This document shows positions 46,348 through 57,900 of a stretch of 64,000 nt of DNA, piece after piece. A model generated the notes under the pieces. That model saw only the letters and a list, made by a program, of their open reading frames with translations, made no database searches and was not told where the DNA came from. The stretch comes from Funiculus sociatus GB2-C1 (GTDB lineage Bacteria; Cyanobacteriota; Cyanobacteriia; Cyanobacteriales; FACHB-T130). Numbering within the stretch: the stretch's first letter is position 1; each line of letters begins with the position of its first letter. The translations under genes were made by a program, and so were the position numbers. The stretch spans positions 58,873-122,872 of the forward strand of contig NZ_JAMPKJ010000011.1 of assembly GCF_039962115.1 (NCBI RefSeq). The letters run 5' to 3'.

Positions 46348-49300
46348 TTACCTCGGTAATAATGCTTTTGAATTTATCTCAATTATAAATTCTGTACCTT
46401 TTCCTAAATGAGAGTTACACCTAATTTTTCCTTGATGGTTTTCTACAACGATTTGATAACTAATTGATAGCCCCAATCCCGTGCTTTTACCTCCAGGCTT
46501 GGTTGTAAAAAATGGGTCAAATATATGTTTTCTTATATGAGGCAAAATACCTTTACCATTGTCAGTAATCCGAACAATAACTTTATTTTTTGAAACTTTT
46601 CTTTTATCAGTCTCAATTGGTTCAGCGTTGCTAACCAAGGATAGATGGTTGCTGACAATCTGTGTGCTAATCCAAATCTGGGGATTAAAAGATAAATCTT
46701 CTTTCATCCTTTCTTCCAGGGCATCAATGGCATTAGCCAAAATATTCATAAATACCTGATTTAACTGACCTGGATAGCAATCCACTAATGGCAACTTTCC
46801 GTAGTTTTTAATTACCTCAATAGCAGCTCTACTAGGCTGTTCTTTCAGGCGGTTTTCTAAAATCATCAATGTACTTTCAAGACCAGAATGCAGGTCAGCT
46901 TTCTTCATTTTGCCTTGGTCAATGCGAGAAAAATAGTGCAAGGCACAGATAATTTCTTTGATGCGATCTGCACCGCTTTTCATTGACGAAAGTAATTTCG
47001 GAAAATCTGTCTTCAAAAAATCGAGATCGAGGTTTTTAATCTCCGATGAAATTGCTGTAGGGGGTGTGGGATAATGCTGTTGATAAAGTTCAATTAGCCG
47101 AGTTAAGTTTTGGGCGTATTCATTAGCCGGAGTAATATTGCCGTAGATGAAGCTGATGGGGTTGTTGATTTCATGAGCAATACCAGCAACGAGTTGACCG
47201 AGGGATGCCATTTTTTCTTTTTGCACAAGGTGTACTTGGGCGTTTTGGAGTTCGTTCAGGGCAATTTCTAGGTCGGTTCGTTGGTGCCTTTCTCGTGCTT
47301 CCGATTCTCGCAAAGCAATTTCTACCTGTTTGCGATCGCTAATGTCTTTATGAGTACCTGTCATCCTCATCGGATTGCCGCTTTCATCCCGCTGTGTCAC
47401 CTTGGCATGAGACAAAATCCACTTCCATTCTCCTGATTTAGATTGCATCCGAAATTCTATTTCATAGGCGGGAATGCTACCTTCCAGATAAGCGTTCAAA
47501 ACTGCCATTGCTCTAGGCAAATCTTCTGGATGTATTAGATATTGCCAAGATTGAAAATTGTTTTCAACCTCCTCTACTGCATACCCCAAAATTCCCTTCC
47601 AATGCGCGTCGAAATAAACTTCGTGGGTGCGAATATTCCAATCCCACAAACCTAAAGCACTGCCTTCTAATGCCATCTGCAAGCGTTCTTCACCTAGCCG
47701 CAAAGCAGCTTCTACGTGTTTGCGCTGCCAAAACAAACTTAGCTGAGTCGCAACAGCCTTTACTAACTCAATCAAACGCAAATCTTGACCGGTTTTGTTT
47801 CGTTTAAAGAAAACTAAAACCGCCAACACTTGATTATCAACTACAATCGGCACGCCAAAACTAGCTTTTAATCCGGTACTTGCTGCAATTGAAGAACGTA
47901 GAAAAACTTCTTGGGTATCAGAAACATCTTCTATCCATTCCGGTTGCCCAGATGACCATATTCGCCCTGGCAATCCCACATTAGCAGCAAATGTTAATTG
48001 CTCACTGTGTTCCACAAATTCTTCTAGATCGCAATGTTGCAAGGCGACTACCGCTTCGCGATCGCATCCGTATCCACCCTGAGCATATTTTAAAACCGTG
48101 CCACCAAAAGCCGGAATCCATGCTTCTCCAATATCCCAGCCAATAGTCCTACTAATTAAGCGCAGACTTTCTGCTAAGGCATCCTGAAAATTTTCGCAAT
48201 CATTAATAGCTTGGGTTGTTGCCAGCAGGAGTCGGATTTCATTTTCTGCTTGCTTTCGCGAGGTGATGTCTGTAGCAGTTCCTAATATCTGAAACGGTTT
48301 CCCATTAGAAGCTTGAGCGAACAACGTATCCCGGCTGACAAAAGTGCGCCATTCTCCATTGGCGTGCCTCATCCGGTACTCAATCTCAAAGATTTCACCC
48401 TCAGAGGCTAATTCTAATTCTCGGAAATGTTGAGGGAATCGGGCAAAATCTTCAGGGTGTATCAGCTTTTTAATAACTGCCTCTCCCATAGCTTGAATCT
48501 CTTCTGCTGTATAACCAAGAACTTTAGTAAATTCGCGATTTATATAAATATTCCGCTGTAATTCTAGGTCATAAATATATAAAATATTGGGAGTTGTCTC
48601 AGCAATTTGTTGAAGAAGAAAACGCTGGCTTTCCCGCAACACCAATTCCGATAACTTACTTTCTGTGACATCGCGGGCAACTCCGTGAATCAAACCTTCC
48701 TGTGCAAATGGGGTATATGTCCATGACAACCACTTATAAGACCCATCTTTACAGCAATAACGATTTTCAAACTTGACGCTCAAAGCGCCATTTTCTAGCT
48801 TTTGGAGTTCAACAAGAGTTGCTTTTCTGTCTTCTGGATGGACAAACTCGATAAATGGTATAGCAAGAAGTTCCTCTTGGGTGTAGCCCAAAATATTTGA
48901 CCAAGCTGAGTTCAAACACTTGAAATAGCCATCGACAGCGATACATAATAGATCGAGAGATATAGCAGAAAATCGAGAGTATGCTGCATCATTGGAGCGC
49001 ACGAACAACCTCGGCAAAGCAACATCACGGTGGACTGCTGCTTCCTCTAAAACAGAGTGATTATTTTGTTCGCGTTGTAGCCTAGCTTCTTGTCTTTTTT
49101 GACGCACAGATGCATAACGTAGAGAGCGAATTAGAAGTTGACTATCAAGGTTTCTTTTTACCAGATAATCTTGTACGCCAGCTTGAATAAATTGAAGCGC
49201 TAATTCTTCATCCTCTATGGTGGTGAGTACGACAATCGGAATGTTTAACTGATACTGTTGCATCCTGACAACGGTATCAAATCCTTGATTGTGGGAAAGG

Positions 49301-49524
49301 GAAATGTCTAATAAAATTACATCAAAGCTTTTTTTATTTAACAGAGCTAGTGGCGTGTCTATTCGCTCTAACTTGGTCGTAAAAATACGAAAATTAGCAT
49401 AATCGCAGGTTCGTGATAATAATTCTTCAATGCGTTCTGTCTCGTCAGTATTGTCCCCAATCAAAAGAACTTTAAACCAAGTGGAGGCAGCGTTTGAGGT
49501 AAAACTTGATGACATTTTTATCAT
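46348..49524 (-). CDS. REC-PAS-PAS-GAF-PAS histidine kinase
   Basis: 1,058 residues from the ATG at 49524; ATG at 49515 is also possible. Order: N-terminal receiver (about 15-135, Asp in VILLDISLS), PAS (185-300), PAS (305-425), GAF (430-600), PAS (610-735), HisKA with H784 (GIAHEINNP) and HATPase (DNGKGI, STGLGLS). No membrane helices, so it is cytoplasmic. The kinase core is paralogous to that of the ethylene-type kinase downstream, and the PAS-GAF-PAS block to one in the 2,222-residue kinase. The input ligand is unknown. Confidence 0.9.
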   Translation of the reverse strand: MIKMSSSFTSNAASTWFKVLLIGDNTDETERIEELLSRTCDYANFRIFTTKLERIDTPLALLNKKSFDVILLDISLSHNQGFDTVVRMQQYQLNIPIVVLTTIEDEELALQFIQAGVQDYLVKRNLDSQLLIRSLRYASVRQKRQEARLQREQNNHSVLEEAAVHRDVALPRLFVRSNDAAYSRFSAISLDLLCIAVDGYFKCLNSAWSNILGYTQEELLAIPFIEFVHPEDRKATLVELQKLENGALSVKFENRYCCKDGSYKWLSWTYTPFAQEGLIHGVARDVTESKLSELVLRESQRFLLQQIAETTPNILYIYDLELQRNIYINREFTKVLGYTAEEIQAMGEAVIKKLIHPEDFARFPQHFRELELASEGEIFEIEYRMRHANGEWRTFVSRDTLFAQASNGKPFQILGTATDITSRKQAENEIRLLLATTQAINDCENFQDALAESLRLISRTIGWDIGEAWIPAFGGTVLKYAQGGYGCDREAVVALQHCDLEEFVEHSEQLTFAANVGLPGRIWSSGQPEWIEDVSDTQEVFLRSSIAASTGLKASFGVPIVVDNQVLAVLVFFKRNKTGQDLRLIELVKAVATQLSLFWQRKHVEAALRLGEERLQMALEGSALGLWDWNIRTHEVYFDAHWKGILGYAVEEVENNFQSWQYLIHPEDLPRAMAVLNAYLEGSIPAYEIEFRMQSKSGEWKWILSHAKVTQRDESGNPMRMTGTHKDISDRKQVEIALRESEARERHQRTDLEIALNELQNAQVHLVQKEKMASLGQLVAGIAHEINNPISFIYGNITPANEYAQNLTRLIELYQQHYPTPPTAISSEIKNLDLDFLKTDFPKLLSSMKSGADRIKEIICALHYFSRIDQGKMKKADLHSGLESTLMILENRLKEQPSRAAIEVIKNYGKLPLVDCYPGQLNQVFMNILANAIDALEERMKEDLSFNPQIWISTQIVSNHLSLVSNAEPIETDKRKVSKNKVIVRITDNGKGILPHIRKHIFDPFFTTKPGGKSTGLGLSISYQIVVENHQGKIRCNSHLGKGTEFIIEINSKALLPR

Positions 49525-49805
49525 TATCAAAACAATTTAATTCTTAAAAATAACTGATTCTACTTATCTTTAAATTGTTTATTATTGGGTAGCATAAGGG
49601 TGAATACAGTTTAAAAACCCAAGTTCACTTTGAGATGCGATCGCTCTCGAAAGCTATTCGCGTCCTGGTTGACGGATCAATTCAACGACTATTTACTTAT
49701 AATATTCGCTGAAATCCAGACAAATTAACATTTTTGGTAACAAAAAGCACACTAAATCGAAAACCCAGACTAGAGGAAACTTTCCCGATTTAGTCAGATC
49801 CTTGG

Positions 49806-49833
49806 AGTGTACACCCTCTTGGACAATTGTCAA
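49806..49833 (-). promoter_or_regulatory. Candidate sigma-70-type promoter
   Basis: On the minus strand TTGACA (49833-49828) and TACACT (49811-49806) are separated by 16 bp, with the palindrome GTGTACAC overlapping the -10 region. It faces the REC-PAS-PAS-GAF-PAS kinase gene 280 bp downstream and could drive it. The central palindrome suggests a bound regulator. Confidence 0.35.
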
Positions 49834-50005
49834 CTCCAGCGAAAGTGCCTGAAATTGTCCCATCCTTACTGGTGGGCGTGAAAGCACCTTAATAGGAAGT
49901 GCGATGAGGCTGGAACCTCCTTTAGAATAATTGTAGGTTAGTCCCGTGCTATGGGCTTAAGCGAAACCCAACAAATATAGCACTCCTAAATGATTTGTGA
50001 ATGGG

Positions 50006-50038
50006 AGATACCCGACTTCTTTAAGAGGTCGGGTATCT
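50006..50038. repeat. Hairpin downstream of the GGDEF-EAL gene
   Basis: A 15-bp stem (one G-T mismatch, stable as G-U in RNA) with a TTA loop: AGATACCCGACTTCT at 50006-50020 and its near-complement at 50024-50038. It lies 73 nt past the stop of the REC-GGDEF-EAL gene and could end that transcript, though no U-tract follows. Similar sequences are common dispersed repeats in cyanobacteria. Confidence 0.5.
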
Positions 50039-50110
50039 GAAAGGCTGGCATCTCATAACTCTGGATCGGATTGCTATACTTTTAGGCGTTGGGCAACGCG
50101 CACCTCAACC

Positions 50111-51943
50111 CTACCTAAGCAGGTCTGTAATAAGTTGTACAGCTAATTTACTTTCTAAAGGTTTAGAAAATATATATCCTTGACCAAAATCACAGTTTAG
50201 CGCTTTCAGTTTAGCTAACTGTTCAGGAGTTTCTATTCCTTCGGCAACCACATCCATACCCATCGTATGAGCCATACTCATAATCGCTGGAATCAGCCCC
50301 ATATCTTCTTGATTTTTATCCAGGCGATTGACAAAAGACTTATCTATTTTTAGGGTATTTATGGGAAACAGATGCAAGTAGCTCAGGGAAGAATAGCCCG
50401 TGCCAAAGTCATCAATACTTAACTGAATTTTCCTCTTTTTGAGTTCGTGGATAATCGCTTTTGCTGATTCGCTATTATCCATAATTGCACTTTCTGTAAT
50501 TTCAAGCTTTAAGCTAAAAGGATTAAGTTTAGTTTCCTCCAATATTTCGTCAATTTGCTCAATTAAGTTAGGTTGGGAAAACTGGCGTACCGAAAGGTTT
50601 ACGCTGATAGTTAAGGGTTCTTGAGTGAGTTTTTGTTCTTGCCAGATGCGTAGCTGCTGGCAAGCTTCCCGCAACACCCAAGCGCCGATAGGGGTAATTA
50701 AACCTGTTTCTTCGGCAACAGGAATAAACTCGGCTGGAGAAACTAACCCTCGTTGGGGATGATGCCAGCGGACTAGCGCTTCAAATCCAATAATTTTGCT
50801 TCTGGAAAGGGCTACAATTGGCTGATAATAAACTAAAAATTCTTGCTGATTTATCGCCTTTCGTAGGTCGGTTTCTAGCTGTAAAAGTTGAATTGCTCCT
50901 TGGTGCATGGCTGGATCAAAGACGTGATAGCGAGCTTTCCCTAATGCTTTGGCACGATACATGGCTGTATCTGCATCCCGCAGCAGATATTCTGGCTTTT
51001 CGTAGTCACTATTGCCTAGAGCAATGCCAATACTAGCGCTAATGAATACTTCATGTCTGGAGAGTTGAAAAGGGTGGGAAAGTTCTTTAAGAATTCGGTC
51101 AGCAACCAGTGAAGCAATGTTGATATCTTTGAGTTCTTCTAGGAGAATGGCAAACTCGTCGCCGCCTAAGTGTGCTAGAGTGTCAACCATGCTCAAGAAA
51201 GATTCGAGACGGCGAGCGAGGCTAGTGAGCAGTTCGTCTCCCACGAGATGACCGAGAGAATCGTTGACAATTTTGAAGCGATCGCAATCGAGAAACAGCA
51301 CCGCAAACTGATAATCTGGTTGTTGTTTACTACGACTGAGCGCCTGTTCTAGACGCTCCATGAACAAAGCCCGGTTGGGCAAGCCAGTCAGAGGATCGTG
51401 CAAAGCCATATGCAGTAATTGATTCTGCACTCGCTTACGTTCAATAATTTCCTGCTTGAGTTCTTGATTTGCTACTTCTAGCTGACAGGTGCGTTCCTTA
51501 ACCCTCATTTCAAGTTCTGCATTCAATTGCAGAATTTTTACTTGTGCCGCCCTTAAAGCCAGTTGATTCTCGACGCGAATTAAAACTTCTTCTATCTGAA
51601 ACGGCTTAGTAATGTAATCTACTCCACCAACAGAAAAAGCTTTGACCTTATCAATTGTTTCATCAAGTGCGCTCAAAAAAATTACTGGGATTACGCGAGT
51701 AATCTCGTCAGATTTCAGTTTTTCACAGACCTCATAGCCATTCATCACAGGCATATTGATGTCGAGCAAAATTATATCCGGAAGTTTAGCCAACGCTGCC
51801 TTTAATGCTGTTTGTCCATTAGTCACACTGCGAACTTTATATCCCTGTTCGCTCAACAAGTCAGACAAAAGGCGTAAATTATTTGGTGTATCGTCAACAA
51901 GTAAAATGTTACCTTTATTGGTAAATTCTTGATCGCTATTCAT
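50111..51943 (-). CDS. REC-GGDEF-EAL c-di-GMP signalling protein
   Basis: 610 residues from the ATG at 51943, 4 nt after the previous stop (an in-frame TTG would overlap by 20 nt). Receiver (about 10-125, Asp in IILLDINMP), coiled coil, GGDEF domain with an intact GGDEF signature (HLGGDEFAIL) but without the RxxD inhibitory site (SMVD there), and an EAL domain with EALVRW, NLSVRQF, ITESAIM, IDDFGTGYSS, KIDKSFV and AEGIET all present. It could both make and degrade c-di-GMP, gated by phosphorylation. It directly follows the 2,222-residue hybrid kinase, the most likely phospho-donor. Confidence 0.94.
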   Translation of the reverse strand: MNSDQEFTNKGNILLVDDTPNNLRLLSDLLSEQGYKVRSVTNGQTALKAALAKLPDIILLDINMPVMNGYEVCEKLKSDEITRVIPVIFLSALDETIDKVKAFSVGGVDYITKPFQIEEVLIRVENQLALRAAQVKILQLNAELEMRVKERTCQLEVANQELKQEIIERKRVQNQLLHMALHDPLTGLPNRALFMERLEQALSRSKQQPDYQFAVLFLDCDRFKIVNDSLGHLVGDELLTSLARRLESFLSMVDTLAHLGGDEFAILLEELKDINIASLVADRILKELSHPFQLSRHEVFISASIGIALGNSDYEKPEYLLRDADTAMYRAKALGKARYHVFDPAMHQGAIQLLQLETDLRKAINQQEFLVYYQPIVALSRSKIIGFEALVRWHHPQRGLVSPAEFIPVAEETGLITPIGAWVLREACQQLRIWQEQKLTQEPLTISVNLSVRQFSQPNLIEQIDEILEETKLNPFSLKLEITESAIMDNSESAKAIIHELKKRKIQLSIDDFGTGYSSLSYLHLFPINTLKIDKSFVNRLDKNQEDMGLIPAIMSMAHTMGMDVVAEGIETPEQLAKLKALNCDFGQGYIFSKPLESKLAVQLITDLLR

Positions 51944-51947
51944 TCTA

Positions 51948-54900
51948 TTATTTATTAAATTCTTCAATTAAATTAGTAATTTGTTCAAACTGAAAGTTAT
52001 CAACCAAATTGGAAAGAGCGCTTGACAAAGGAGTATTTGTAGCAGATATTTGCTCGGTAAGGCTTAAAATTAACTCCGCATCTGCCTCAATTGCTGCCTG
52101 ATATAAAGCTTCGACCCACTCGGTAGGCATCTCTTGGAAAGATGAAGCATGAAGAATAAAGCATGAATCTGCTGCGCCTTCTGGGTTCTGCTGGTGAAAC
52201 GTTTCTAATGATTCATAGATGTAACGCACCCCTAAATGTTGAGCCATTTTTTCAAAAATTACGACATCGCGGAAAGGCTTGCGGATGAAGTCATTGCAAC
52301 CTGCTGACAAAATCAGGTTTCGCTGTTCTTCAAAAGCGCTAGCGGTTAAGGCAATAATCACCGTTGCATGGCCCTTCACATGACCTTTAATCCGTTTGAT
52401 GGCTTCATACCCGTCCATTACAGGCATCCGCATATCCATCCAGATTAGGTGTGGTTCCCAACTCTCCCATAAAGTAATGGCATCTTGACCATTTTCCGCT
52501 TCGCGGACATCAAAGCCAATCGATGTGAGAAGTTTGACTAGCAGAATGCGATTTTCCAGACGATCTTCAACGACCAAGATGCGATATTCAGGTTGGTCAG
52601 GCGCTAAACCAATTACTTTAGGTTGTAGCTGTTTTGTCTGAATTTCAGTAGCATCAGCAAGGCTGATGTGAATATCAAATGCAAATACTGTTCCTTTACC
52701 TAGAGAACTGCTGACGGTGATATCTCCGCCCATAAGTTGCACAAATTTGCGGCTAATAGGTAAGCCTAATCCAGTTCCTTGTTGAGATTTCCGACCAGTT
52801 TCTGTTTGCCCAAAAGCTTCAAATAACTTGTTTATTTCTTCTGGGGCAATGCCGAGTCCAGTGTCTTCGACTTCAAAGCGGATTGTCTGTTGTTTATTGC
52901 TTGTTGGCGTTTGAATGTTGTCAGGTTGGAAGGTTGCCAAGTTAGAAGTTAATAATTCACTGACAACTAACACTCGCAGCACTACGCTACCTTGTTCAGT
53001 AAACTTGATGGCATTTCCCAGGAGATTTATCAAGACTTGCCGCAATTTACTCTCGTCAGAACGCACGTATTGGGGAATGTTTGAAGCGTAGCTTATTTCC
53101 AGTTCCAAGCCTTTAGATTTGACTTTTAACCGGAACATTTCTTCCAGATTTTCTAGCAGGTTAATTAAGTCAAAACTACTTTCATTAAAAGTAATTCTGC
53201 CTGCCTCGATTTTGGACATTTCTAGAATGTCGTTGATTAACTCTAGTAGATGTTCCCCACTGCGATTAATAATTCCTAGATATTCCTGTTGTTCGCCGGA
53301 TAGGGATGAGTCGCGGGTCATTATTTGAGTAAATCCCAGAATGGCGTTTAGTGGCGTTCTCAGTTCGTGGCTCATAGAGGCGAGGAATTCGCTCTTGGCG
53401 CGATTAGCTGCATCGGCAGCATAGGCAGCCTGTTGCAGTGCAGCTTCTGCTTGCTTGCGTTGTGTGATGTTTAGTCCAGTTCCCCGGAAACCGATAATAT
53501 TACCGTTATTGTCCAAAAGTGGAATGCCATTGACTTCCTCCCAAATAATTTCCTTTGTCGAGGTAATGTTACGATGTTCTAGTTTAAAGGTGCTTTTTGT
53601 CCTAGAAGCATGGCGCAATATTTGTTCAACTTTTTTGATATCTTCGTGTGCAACGAAATCAATCAGCTTATGCCCGATTAATTGTGAGGGTGGATATCCT
53701 TTAACGGATTTCACCCGGTCAGTGATGAAGGTGTAGATACCTTCAGAATCTATTTCCCAGAGGTATTCTCCAACTGCTTCTGACACATCGCGAAAACGCT
53801 GTTCGCTTTGCCGCAGCTTCTCTTCAGCTTGCTTGCGCTCGATGATTTCAGTTTTGGCTTGTTCAAAGAGGGTGGATTGCTGGATAGCGATCGCTAGTTG
53901 CACGGATAATTGTCTGAGAGATTCTATCTCTGAAGAATGCCACGCCCTAGAACCCCTACAGTGATGGGCAATTAGCAGTCCCCATAACTTATTTCCTTGC
54001 AAAATGGGAACTACCAGGTTAGCTCTAACCTGAAGCTGACTGAGGAAATCAATCTGGCACTGTTTTAAACCAGCTGCGTGAATATCCTCGATTGCGAGAA
54101 TGCGACCTTGCTGGTAGGGGGCGACATAGCTTTCCCCAAAGCAGGGATCGTTAATATCGCTGCCCATTATAGCCATCCAATCTTCTCCCACTGACTCGAC
54201 AGCGACAACGCCGCTCCAGCCTGGGTTAAAGCGGTAGATAATTGTCCGGTCGGTGGACAAAAACTGTCGCACTTCTTCGACTGCTGTTTTTAGGACTTCT
54301 TCCAGGTTAAGTGACTCGCGAATTCGCTCTTGCATAGCCATTACCAGGCGTTCCCGCGAGATTTGTTGCTGTAAGGCAATTTCTGCTTGTTTGCGATCGC
54401 TAATATCCCGGACTATGAACAGCACTTCCTCTTCTCCACTGGTTACAACCCGGACTTCTTCGTATTGCAGTTTACCTTCGATCAAAACTTGCTGTTCATA
54501 AATTTGGGGTTTCCCTGTATCCAGAGCTAGTTGCATATGTTGTACATAACGACTAGCAACTTCTGGGGGCAAATCTTTGAAGTTCATATTCTGGCAAAGG
54601 GTCGCTGCTTCTGATTGCCAGAGATTTTTCACTTCGTTGTTACAGATGAAGTCTAGGTAAATCGCATCGTTACTCATCCGAAACATCAAATCGGGAATAG
54701 CCCAAAGGATAGCGCGATTTTTGGCTTCGCTTTGGCGCAGTGCCACTTCTGCAAGTTGGCGTTCCCGGATTTGTTGCTGTAGCTGTTGATTTTGGCAGTC
54801 AAGGTAGGTGCGTTGTTGTTTTTCTTGTTCTAGGAGAGAAGCTTGAGCGATCGCAATCCCCAGTTGTGCCGCAACTGATTCGAGGAGGGATATATCCCCA

Positions 54901-57900
54901 AGTGTCCAAACGCGAAAGCGATCGCACTGATGCAAGCCAATCGCGCCGTTAGGTTCTCCCTGGTAAGAAGTCCGGACTACAAGCATTGACTTCAAACCAG
55001 CCTGACGGCAAAATGGCTCAGCAGCTTGTAACAGAGGGTCAGCATAAACATCCGGCGAAGAGATGGCGGCATCTTGTGCTAACATCCGCTCGCCGTGGGG
55101 GTTGCCGATTATGGGAATATTCTCATACAGCATTGATGGCACCCCGGTCGCTACAAACTCAGCTACTATGGGGATTCTCGGTTCCGGATCGGCGACGTAG
55201 GTATGAATTAGACAGCGATCGACGCTCAATAGATGAGAAATTTGATTGGCGGCCGTGCCAAAGATTTGAGAAGGATCTAAACTAGAGCGGATTTCCTCAG
55301 TGATTTGCTTGAGCATTAGAGTCCGGCTAAATTGTTTAGTCAGAGCTTCTATTGCTGTACGCTCTTGGGTAATGTCAGACTGAATTCCCACATAGTGAGT
55401 CAAGCGTCCGGTTGCGTCTCGCACTGGGGAAACGGAAAATTCATTCCAAAAAAGCGTGCCATCCTTGTGATAATTACGCAGAACCACGCGACATTCTCTT
55501 TCTTGGCGGATTGCCGCCCGCAGTTCCTCAAGAGCAGGTTGCTTTTTGTCAGTTCCTTGTAAAAATCGGCAGTTTTTGCCAATTGTTTCTGCTGCCGAAT
55601 AACCTGTTATAGACTCAAAGGCTGGATTAACGAAAATAACTGGACAGTCGGGGAGTTGAGCATCGCTAAGGACAATGCCGTTGCTGGAGGCTGCGATCGC
55701 TCGTTCTAGCAGTCGCAAACGTTCTTCTGTCTGTTTGCGTTCTGTAATGTCTACCCAATAACCAACGCACTCAATGGGGTTGCCAGCTTCGTCTTTGACT
55801 AACTTTATCTGGTCGTATACCCAGCGATAAGTTCCGTCTTTATGCAAGAAGCGGTACTCGTGGTTGTAATATCCTTTTTCAAATAGGCGTGGTAATTCGG
55901 CAAAGACCCATTTTGCATCTTCTGGGTGGATATTTCTAGCCCAGAAATTTGAATCTTCTATAAATTCTCGCGCTTGGTAGCCAACAACAGCGCTGACGTT
56001 CTCGCTGACAAAAGTAGCTGCATAATCTCCTGAGATTTTGGAGCTATAAATAACTGCTGGGCTAGAAGTGAGCAGATGTTGCAGGCGTTCGGTTGCCAGA
56101 GTCAGCGCTCTTTCAGCGTGGATGCGATCGCTAATGTCTTTATTCGTCCCGGTCATCCGCAGGGGTACGCCTGATTCATCGCGCTCAAAAACCTTGCCCG
56201 AACCCCGAATCCACTTCCACTCACCGGATGAACAAAGCATCCGAAACTCAGCACTATAAACAGGAGTGGCACCTTCCAGATAAGCTTGTAGAGCTTCCAT
56301 AACCTTTGGCAGATCCTCTGGATGCAGCAGCCGCTCCCAAGACTCGTAATTGTTTCCAATTTCTTCTACTTCATACCCCAACATTTTCTTCCACTGGGGG
56401 TCGAGATAGGTTTCTCCGGTGGCAATATTCCAATCCCACAAACCCAAGCCGCTGCCTTGTAAGGCTAGATGCAAACGTTCTTCGCTTTTGGACAAAGCAG
56501 CTTGGGCTTTTTTGCGTGCAATCAGCCAACCTAACTGAGCCGCAACAGCACTAACTAGCTCAAATAAATGCCGATATTCTGTACTTTTAGTACGTTTAAA
56601 GAAGACTAAGACAGCCAAAACTTGATTATTGGCGAGGATTGGTACACCAAAACCAGCTTTTAATCCAACTTGGGTGGCGATTTGCGATCTAGGGAAGGCT
56701 CTCGGTTCAGCTTGGGAAACATCTTCTAACCATTCTGGGCAACCAGATGACCAAACTCGCCCTGGTAAGCCTGCATTGGGTGCAAATATGAGTGTTTCGC
56801 TATAGCGGCGGAATTCTTCTAGGGAGCGATGTCGCTTTGCGACTACCGCTTCGCTATCGCATTCGTACCAACCCAGACTATGTTCCAAAACCGTACCATC
56901 ATTAGCAGGAATCCAAGCTTCGGCAAAATCCCAGCCGATTGTCGTACAAATTAACCGCAGAATCACTGCTAAAGCACTGTCAACGTCAACAGAGTGATTA
57001 ATAGCTTGGGTTGTTTCTAGCAACAGACGAATTTCAACTTCTGCCTGCTTTCTCTGCGTGATGTCAGTAGCTGTGCCGAGAATTTGCCTCGCCTTGCCAT
57101 TATCAGTTCTGCTAAACAAGGTATCCCGGCTCTCCAAAGTCCGCCATTCTCCGTTCTGGTGCCTCATCCGGTACTCAATCTCAAAAATTTCACCGTCAGA
57201 GGCGTTCTCGAATTGTTGACAATATTCAGGGAGCCTTGCGAAATCGTCAGGGTGCATCAGATTTTGGAGAACTGCTGCTCCCATTTGTTGAATCTCTTCT
57301 GGCGTATAGCCCAGAATCGCAGCAATTTGGCGATTTGTATAGACATTGCGCTGCTTGCTAAGGTCGTGGAGATATAAAATATTGGGACTAGACTCGGCAA
57401 TCTGTTGAATAAAACGCTGGCTTTCTCGCAGCGTCTCTTCTCGTTGTTTGCGCTGTGTGATGTCCCGTGCTACCCAGACGACTGAGTTTGACGACATGGG
57501 CGAAATACTGACAGCAAACCAAACTTCTTGCTCTTTAATGTTTAAGCTGTATTCAAGGTTGAGTGTCTGCTGACTTTCTAAGGCTTTGCAAACGTAGCTA
57601 AGAAAGGTATCAGCTTGCTCTTTTTCAAAAACTTCGTGAAGTGTTTTACCAAATAATTCGGAGGCTGGTTTGTATAAATTTGATGGATTTGTAGGTGGGA
57701 TTTTGAGATAACGCCCTTGTGCATCAATAACTAGGACTACATCGGGTAAGGCAGCCAACAAAGCGCGTAGCTCAGCTTCTGAGGCTTTTAGCGCTTGTTG
57801 AGCAGCTTTGCGCTCTGTAATGTCTTTACTAACAGCGAGGATACACGCTTGTCCATTCAGGTCGATGATTTCCGCTGATATCAGCATTGTCTTCACCTTG

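Larger units (their letters stand above)
49525..50110. other. Intergenic region of about 590 bp with promoter-like and palindromic sequence
   Basis: No convincing gene. It holds a near-consensus minus-strand promoter (49806-49833), an inverted repeat CTAAATCG/CGATTTAG at about 49754-49796, and a strong hairpin (50006-50038). A 64-codon minus-strand frame at 49693-49887 reads through the promoter-like DNA and does not look like a conserved protein. The segment may be a remnant of an inserted element. Confidence 0.45.

Noticed and set aside
49693..49887. 64-codon minus-strand frame
   Set aside because: It runs through promoter-like and palindromic DNA and has an implausible composition.
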